A stretch of DNA of 64,000 nt from Chromobotia macracanthus (Eukaryota; Chordata; Actinopteri; Cypriniformes; Botiidae), in contig JAZGTH010000066.1 in the NCBI GenBank assembly GCA_036877525.1, positions 8,034,001 through 8,098,000 on the forward strand, written 5' to 3'. The notes under the pieces are model-generated. The model saw only the letters and a list, made by a program, of their open reading frames with translations, was not told where the DNA came from and did no database searches. The translations under genes and the position numbers were made by a program. Shown here piece by piece: positions 58,801 to 64,000 of this stretch. The stretch's first letter is position 1, and the number at the start of each line of letters is the position of its first letter.

Positions 58801-61800
58801 TAAATGTGTACAGATCTATAAAACAGCAAGACTATCCTTGTAAAAAACTTTCAGAGATTCAGAGATGGGCCACTATGGTTTGTAGAGTTAACAGTTTCAT
58901 TTGGACATCATAATTACACATACAAATGTTTTGTACAAGTATTTGTAGAAAATGTATTACATTCAACAATTGAAAGTTTATTACAATGTTTTTATGAAAG
59001 TAGACAATTGTTAACATAACCTTACAACAAATGACAAATTTCCTAATGTATTTTTTATTATAATCTTACGTAATGTATTAAAATAAGTCTTATAAATGGC
59101 ATAAGAATAAGACTTTTTTATACCTAAAATACAAAGAAATTCCTTTTTTGTGTTTCATTAATGAGCCATAATGTGTGTGTATGCCAAAAACTACTTGTTG
59201 TCATTGCAGGACACATTTGGCCTGTGACCTTTACTCTGTATATCTGATATACCAACCATCCCATCATTTGAAGAAAATATCTATGAGCATTACAATGAGC
59301 CTTGAGTATTTAATATTCTTTTTCAAATGCCTTTGTGACTACAGAAATATCCGTCTTAGTCTTGTAAGCCAATCTTTCCTTTACTAGACTAAAGTAGGTT
59401 GTGTTCCATTAAAAGCTTCTTTATACATCTGCCCTGCCAAGTAATATCTTTGTGAAAAACACTGATCTAGAGACTTGCACATATACACATTGCATACTCT
59501 CACACACGCTCACAACGAAATGTATGTTAGGATTTTGTTAGTGATTTCCTATTTACTACTTCTAACTGAAATAAACTAAAGTTTGCTGCTATTAATAGAC
59601 TGCACTGTAAACAGAGAATTGAAATTGCGTAACCTTTACACCCTTGGTGCATACAGTTAACACTAAATACTAACAGTAGATGTAAAAATACAGATAAATA
59701 TAAATACAAACTATACAGATATTATAAATAAGGACATTGTAAAAAAGGGATAGATAAAGTGGCGTAAGGCACACTACAGACAGAGTGCAAATCAGTTAAA
59801 TAAACAAAACTGTGCAGATATTATGAGTGTAGTGCAAAAAGAGCTTATCAGTCTGTTTAAAGTGATAAGGAGCTCAGAGAACAGTCTTTATAGGCACAGA
59901 AGTCTGTGCCTGGGTTTTCTTCCTCACTGTATGGGACAAATGTGGATAAGTCTGCAATGAAACAGGAACACTTTTGTTTGGGATGACTAATAATAAATTA
60001 TAAACAACAAAGGGATGAAATTATACAGGAGTAAAGGTGCTGTGAAGTATTTAAATACCTTCAATAGCTAACAAATTTATCTGAAATAGATGTACTGAGA
60101 AATCACACCTGTCCCTGTGACAAGCTAGGAGGGGCAGTGGCTCACCAAAAACTAACTACCTAAATACCTAAAACTATTTCCTTTACCTGTCAATCACTTT
60201 GCAAATTATTTGAAGATAAGGTGGGTGTAGCTTTTCCTATTGCAGTTTGATTGGCTCATTAAGGATTGAATTGATGTTAGTGGTTAATATTATTTTGCCT
60301 CACCCACATGGCTTTGATTACATCACCAAAAACGAAAATTTGGAATAGCATGCACTAAATAATTTCGGACAGTAGGACCACAGACATTGAGAACTTGCTT
60401 GCTAGGTTTTTAACCATACACACAAACTCAGTACTGTTGCTTCCTTTGATTGTCTCCTCTTTAGTGGGCTGTGTCCTCTCTGCTTCTGCAGGCGGGACTC
60501 TTCTGTCACAGCAGATGATGTGATTACAGCAGCAGTGGCCTGACCACCCTTTAACCTTCAAACACATTTGTGTCACTCCCTCTCTGCCACCATCACTGTG
60601 TTTATTTAATTATGTTGGGGAGTGGCCACCTCAAGGGGACTCCACATACAGTCCCTTATAGACACCTTTCAACTCATCTCCAAACGGCTGCTTCATATTG
60701 GTTATTGTTTACAACAATCATAAAAAATAAACAGCTACTGTTAACAGCTCATACGGTATATACATAAGGAGGATTCTTGGCTCCTCATAAACTCACCTTA
60801 CCAAAATTGACCATGATAATCATTTAGCATACTAAACTTACATAATTGTTAATTTTGTGTTTTATTATATTTTAATGAAAAAATAATTATTAATGTTGTC
60901 ATTTAAAATAAAGTGGCTGCTGATAAATTTATCATAGTAGTATTGTAGTAATATCTGTTTCAATAAAACGGATACAAAAACAGAAACTTTGGCTAACATT
61001 TTAATCCTGTCACATTGTCTGTTACAACTCTTTTGTACAAAATATCTTCATTATTTCATTTAATTACAGCTTCTATGGGTACCGTAAGATCATGTCTTTC
61101 TTAATTTCATAGAAGATAGTGAAGTTGTTGTAAACCCCTGCAGCATATTTTCTGAGGTGCCAGATGGATTCCAATGATGTACATTTCCCCTTGTGCTCAG
61201 TGAGAAACAGCTTGTTTGTAATACTAAAGAACAGTGTACACAAAAGAGAACTGAGCCCTTCCTCCTATAAACCATATAACCCACTGTCCTCCTAACTTTT
61301 GCACAGCAAAAGTTACATAGAATTTATAAATTTATATCTTTATGTAAATATATCTATATAAACATATCAAGATTAGCTTTGGGATATGTCCGAGGAGGAA
61401 AAATGAAAGCTATTTCTGGATTAATAAATTGTAATGTGCATTTGATGTGTTCATGGAGTATGGTATGCCTTATCAGAGGAAAAGCAAGGATAAATAAATG
61501 TGTAGTGTATTTATTGTAGATGTGTTTTTTAAAGCTAATGCAATTATATGAATTGTTTTTTGTGTAATTTAAAGTTATAGTAGGAATTGCAAACAGCTAT
61601 AATTTGTACATTATAATTTGTTAGTTACAATATATTGTTTTATTGCAATTAACATTGAAACCATGACCTTGGCATTGGTAGCACAATGCCCTATGAGTTG
61701 AGCTACAGAAACAAGCAAAATAAACAGCTGTTTAAATCATTCATAGAAACTTACTGGCAAATAATTGCATTCAAGGATTGCAGAAATTTACTTTGCTCTG

Positions 61801-64000
61801 ATTGAATGAAGACCATTATAAATATCTTAATGTACATGTACATGTGAAAATCATGTTCTATGACTTTTTACAGTTCACCTCATGTCCAGTGGTCCAAGCA
61901 CTGTGTTGCTTTGTGTTGTTGGACACTGGACACTGTTGTCACCCATGTTGATAATGTCATTGATCAAAGTTATTGGGCAGCGGTCGGTACAGGTCACTAC
62001 TGCCATTTCTGATGGCAAACACTGTGACACTGTTGGTTGCGAAAGGTTGTGCTGCTTCACTCAACAAGTAAACTTTCTCATTAAAAGCCTTTCTCATTTC
62101 TCATTAAACCTTTTTAGGGACACTTGGGTTTAAAATGTTATGAATATGAGTCCTTCTCCTATGCACATTTTATTCCACAACTTGCTATGCTCTCTCAGTC
62201 TAATTTTTGTGCATGTTTATTGAGTGCAATTAATTGCTATTTGATCAAACTGGAATCTTGCAGCTGAAGCATTGTGTTCTCAACGTGCTGTTGAAAAGCT
62301 TATGTTTGCACTTTGCTGTGGGGGGGACGAGGTGTGTGTCTTAAATGGAAGCATAAAATGTGCAATTTTCTCAACGAAAAATACTTTCCTCCATCACACC
62401 TTTGACCACACATCCACACACAAAAAACAACCAATTTTATCCACACATTTGAATAGTTATATTGTTGTTTAGCATCTAAATAGCCTGGTTTGACTTCATG
62501 TTCATCTCCATGTTTTTCCTTAATTATCATTTAGCACAGATTTGCATGAATGTATATTTTCTGAAATTGGAGTTTGTATTGTTTTTTCATTTATTATTAA
62601 CCCCCCTCTTTTTGCATTTTAGGTCTGTCTTAAACATACTCCTGCTCTAATTTCACATATTTTGAGGTTAAACTCTGTTTCCGTGGTGTGTGTGTGGAAC
62701 TAGGCCTTTGTGAAAGTGTACATGGGGGATATTGCTCAATCCTTGAAAACCTCAGCACCAGATCATAATCACATGCAGTGCTTAGGTGCAAAGACACTTA
62801 CTTCAAATACAACAAATTATGTGCGCATGCGGCTTAGCCATCACACTGTGTGTGTGTATTTTGCAAAATTGTGCTTAAGGTATACATGTATGCAGGCTGC
62901 CTGTGCCTTATTAAAATATCTGACTGGCATGCAGCAAAAATATCATAAGGCTTGTTTAATCTTGCACGTGTGGTTGTTTTATTCTGGAAGATAATTATCG
63001 GAGTTAAGTTGATCATGATTGATTTTTAGAAAAAGTGAGAGAGAGCAAGAGAGTAAGAGAACAAGAGTGAGAGCATAGCTCTGTTCCAAGCCTTAGTAAG
63101 CTGCTCGCTTTATAGCCTCCTAATGGGAATGGAACCTCATAAGTTGACTGATTTGGAACAATTCATAGGTAGAAACACCACCTCACATCAAGTGCATTTT
63201 AGACTTGACTCGCAGCTAATTCCAGTCGGGCACATCTGTGACTGTCCACTTTTTCACTGGCTTTTTGGAATCACTTTATCGGTTGATTCCAAAAGTTTCT
63301 CAGACAGGAGCATAATGTTTCCGCCTATGATTTGAAACAGCTCTTATGTTGCAAGTACACGTGCCTCTAAATACTGTCTAGGTAGGCAGCACAGAAAAAA
63401 ATCCAAGTGCTGTAAAAGTCCTCTGATGAAAAATGCAAGCAAGAGAGCGTTTAACAGGTGCTCTGCATCTGTTACTCTGTTCCTGTGTATTATTTAATAG
63501 CAGTCAGTGGGGAGATCATGTACTTTTAATATTTAATCATATCTCTCTTCAGTGATATGATTATCTGTGATCTCTCTGTGGCCGCTCAGCCATGCCACCA
63601 CTTTTTTTCTCTGCATGTCTTTCTCTCTTCCTCTACTGATCCTTTTCTCTGTCACAGCTCGGTTTCCGATGTCTAATTCTCTGCATGTTTCCGCTGGTCG
63701 GCTTGTGTTACCAGCTGTTTCCTTGTATTTGTGGAACCATCAGAACTGCCATCCACCCTGAAAGAGTGCTCACACCTACCCTCACACTCAGGCGTCAGTT
63801 ATGAGTTATGAGTGTGTGTGGCACTGATTTATTAGTCGTGGTGAATTGAGATGTGTGTGTGCAGAGAGCACATCAGAACACTGTTCAGCTTTTGCCACAC
63901 TTTCTCTGTCTGAAACAAATTTTGGATATTGTTAAAGATTTCTTTTACTGAAGTGCAAAACATGCCTATTGACGGAAGGTAATTGGATTTTTGGGCTTTA
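52887..64000. other. Gene-free non-coding DNA to the window end
   Basis: No supported coding gene was found in 11 kb. It holds small dispersed repeat remnants (a tRNA-like B box GGTTCAATCCCC near 58333, a tRNA-like tail near 61660-61710), TG and AC microsatellites (54633-54670, 55401-55418) and a short palindrome (63263-63294). This is consistent with a gene desert flanking maf. Confidence 0.5.
54633..54670. repeat. (TG)n microsatellite with CGCACGCA interruption
   Basis: Alternating purine-pyrimidine throughout, so potentially Z-DNA forming. Confidence 0.95.

Overview
This is a window of a teleost fish nuclear genome. It is AT-rich, intron-scale non-coding DNA filled with decayed fish transposons of the Tc1/mariner, DIRS, L2-type LINE, Gypsy LTR, SINE and MITE kinds. 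The one clear host gene is an intact c-Maf-type large Maf bZIP transcription factor. The repeat types suggest an otophysan fish such as a catfish, characin or carp relative; that is inference and no species is claimed.

Layout. 0-6.4 kb: non-coding DNA with a broken Tc1-like element (758-1918), a dispersed repeat (2431-2776) and a perfect 14-bp-arm palindrome (4444-4481). 6.4-8.2 kb: the tyrosine-recombinase end of a DIRS-like retrotransposon on the minus strand. 9.0-9.3 kb: a candidate solo LTR. 10.6-12.3 kb: unique-looking DNA, including a stretch that resembles a conserved non-coding element. 12.5-15 kb: a second DIRS-like piece (reverse transcriptase) whose first ~640 bp are repeated in direct orientation about 1.85 kb downstream. 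15.3-16.8 kb: an L2-like LINE, minus strand, with its RT core missing.

19.1-31.1 kb: a nearly full-length endogenous Maverick/Polinton (adintovirus) copy, the most remarkable object here. Plus-strand block: two intact ORFs of unknown function (215 and 210 aa), a third short broken ORF, a retrovirus-like integrase with a chromodomain, penton base, a Gly-rich/basic virion protein, major capsid protein and an adenain-like protease. A convergent minus-strand block, read from right to left, holds two unknown accessory ORFs, a protein-primed type B DNA polymerase, an FtsK/A32-type packaging ATPase and a conserved 172-aa protein. Nearly every core gene has frameshifts or stops. The integrase catalytic Glu and one polymerase motif C Asp are substituted, so the copy is dead, yet the two leftmost ORFs remain open.

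31.8-33.0 kb: two sets of diverged direct repeats. 33.05-33.5 kb: a Gypsy-type 3' end with polypurine tract and LTR. 34.4 kb: a tRNA-derived SINE. 35.5-38.9 kb: three copies of one dispersed repeat, one of them inverted.

40.6-42.0 kb: the maf gene, with CCAAT box, CRE and TATA box, a ~350-nt leader holding two abutting short uORFs, a 319-codon exon 1 and a splice donor overlapping the stop codon, as in the two-isoform arrangement known for MAF. From 42 to 64 kb I see no other gene: AT-rich non-coding DNA, a Tc1-type MITE, further dispersed repeats and microsatellites. This fits a regulatory gene desert around a developmental transcription factor.
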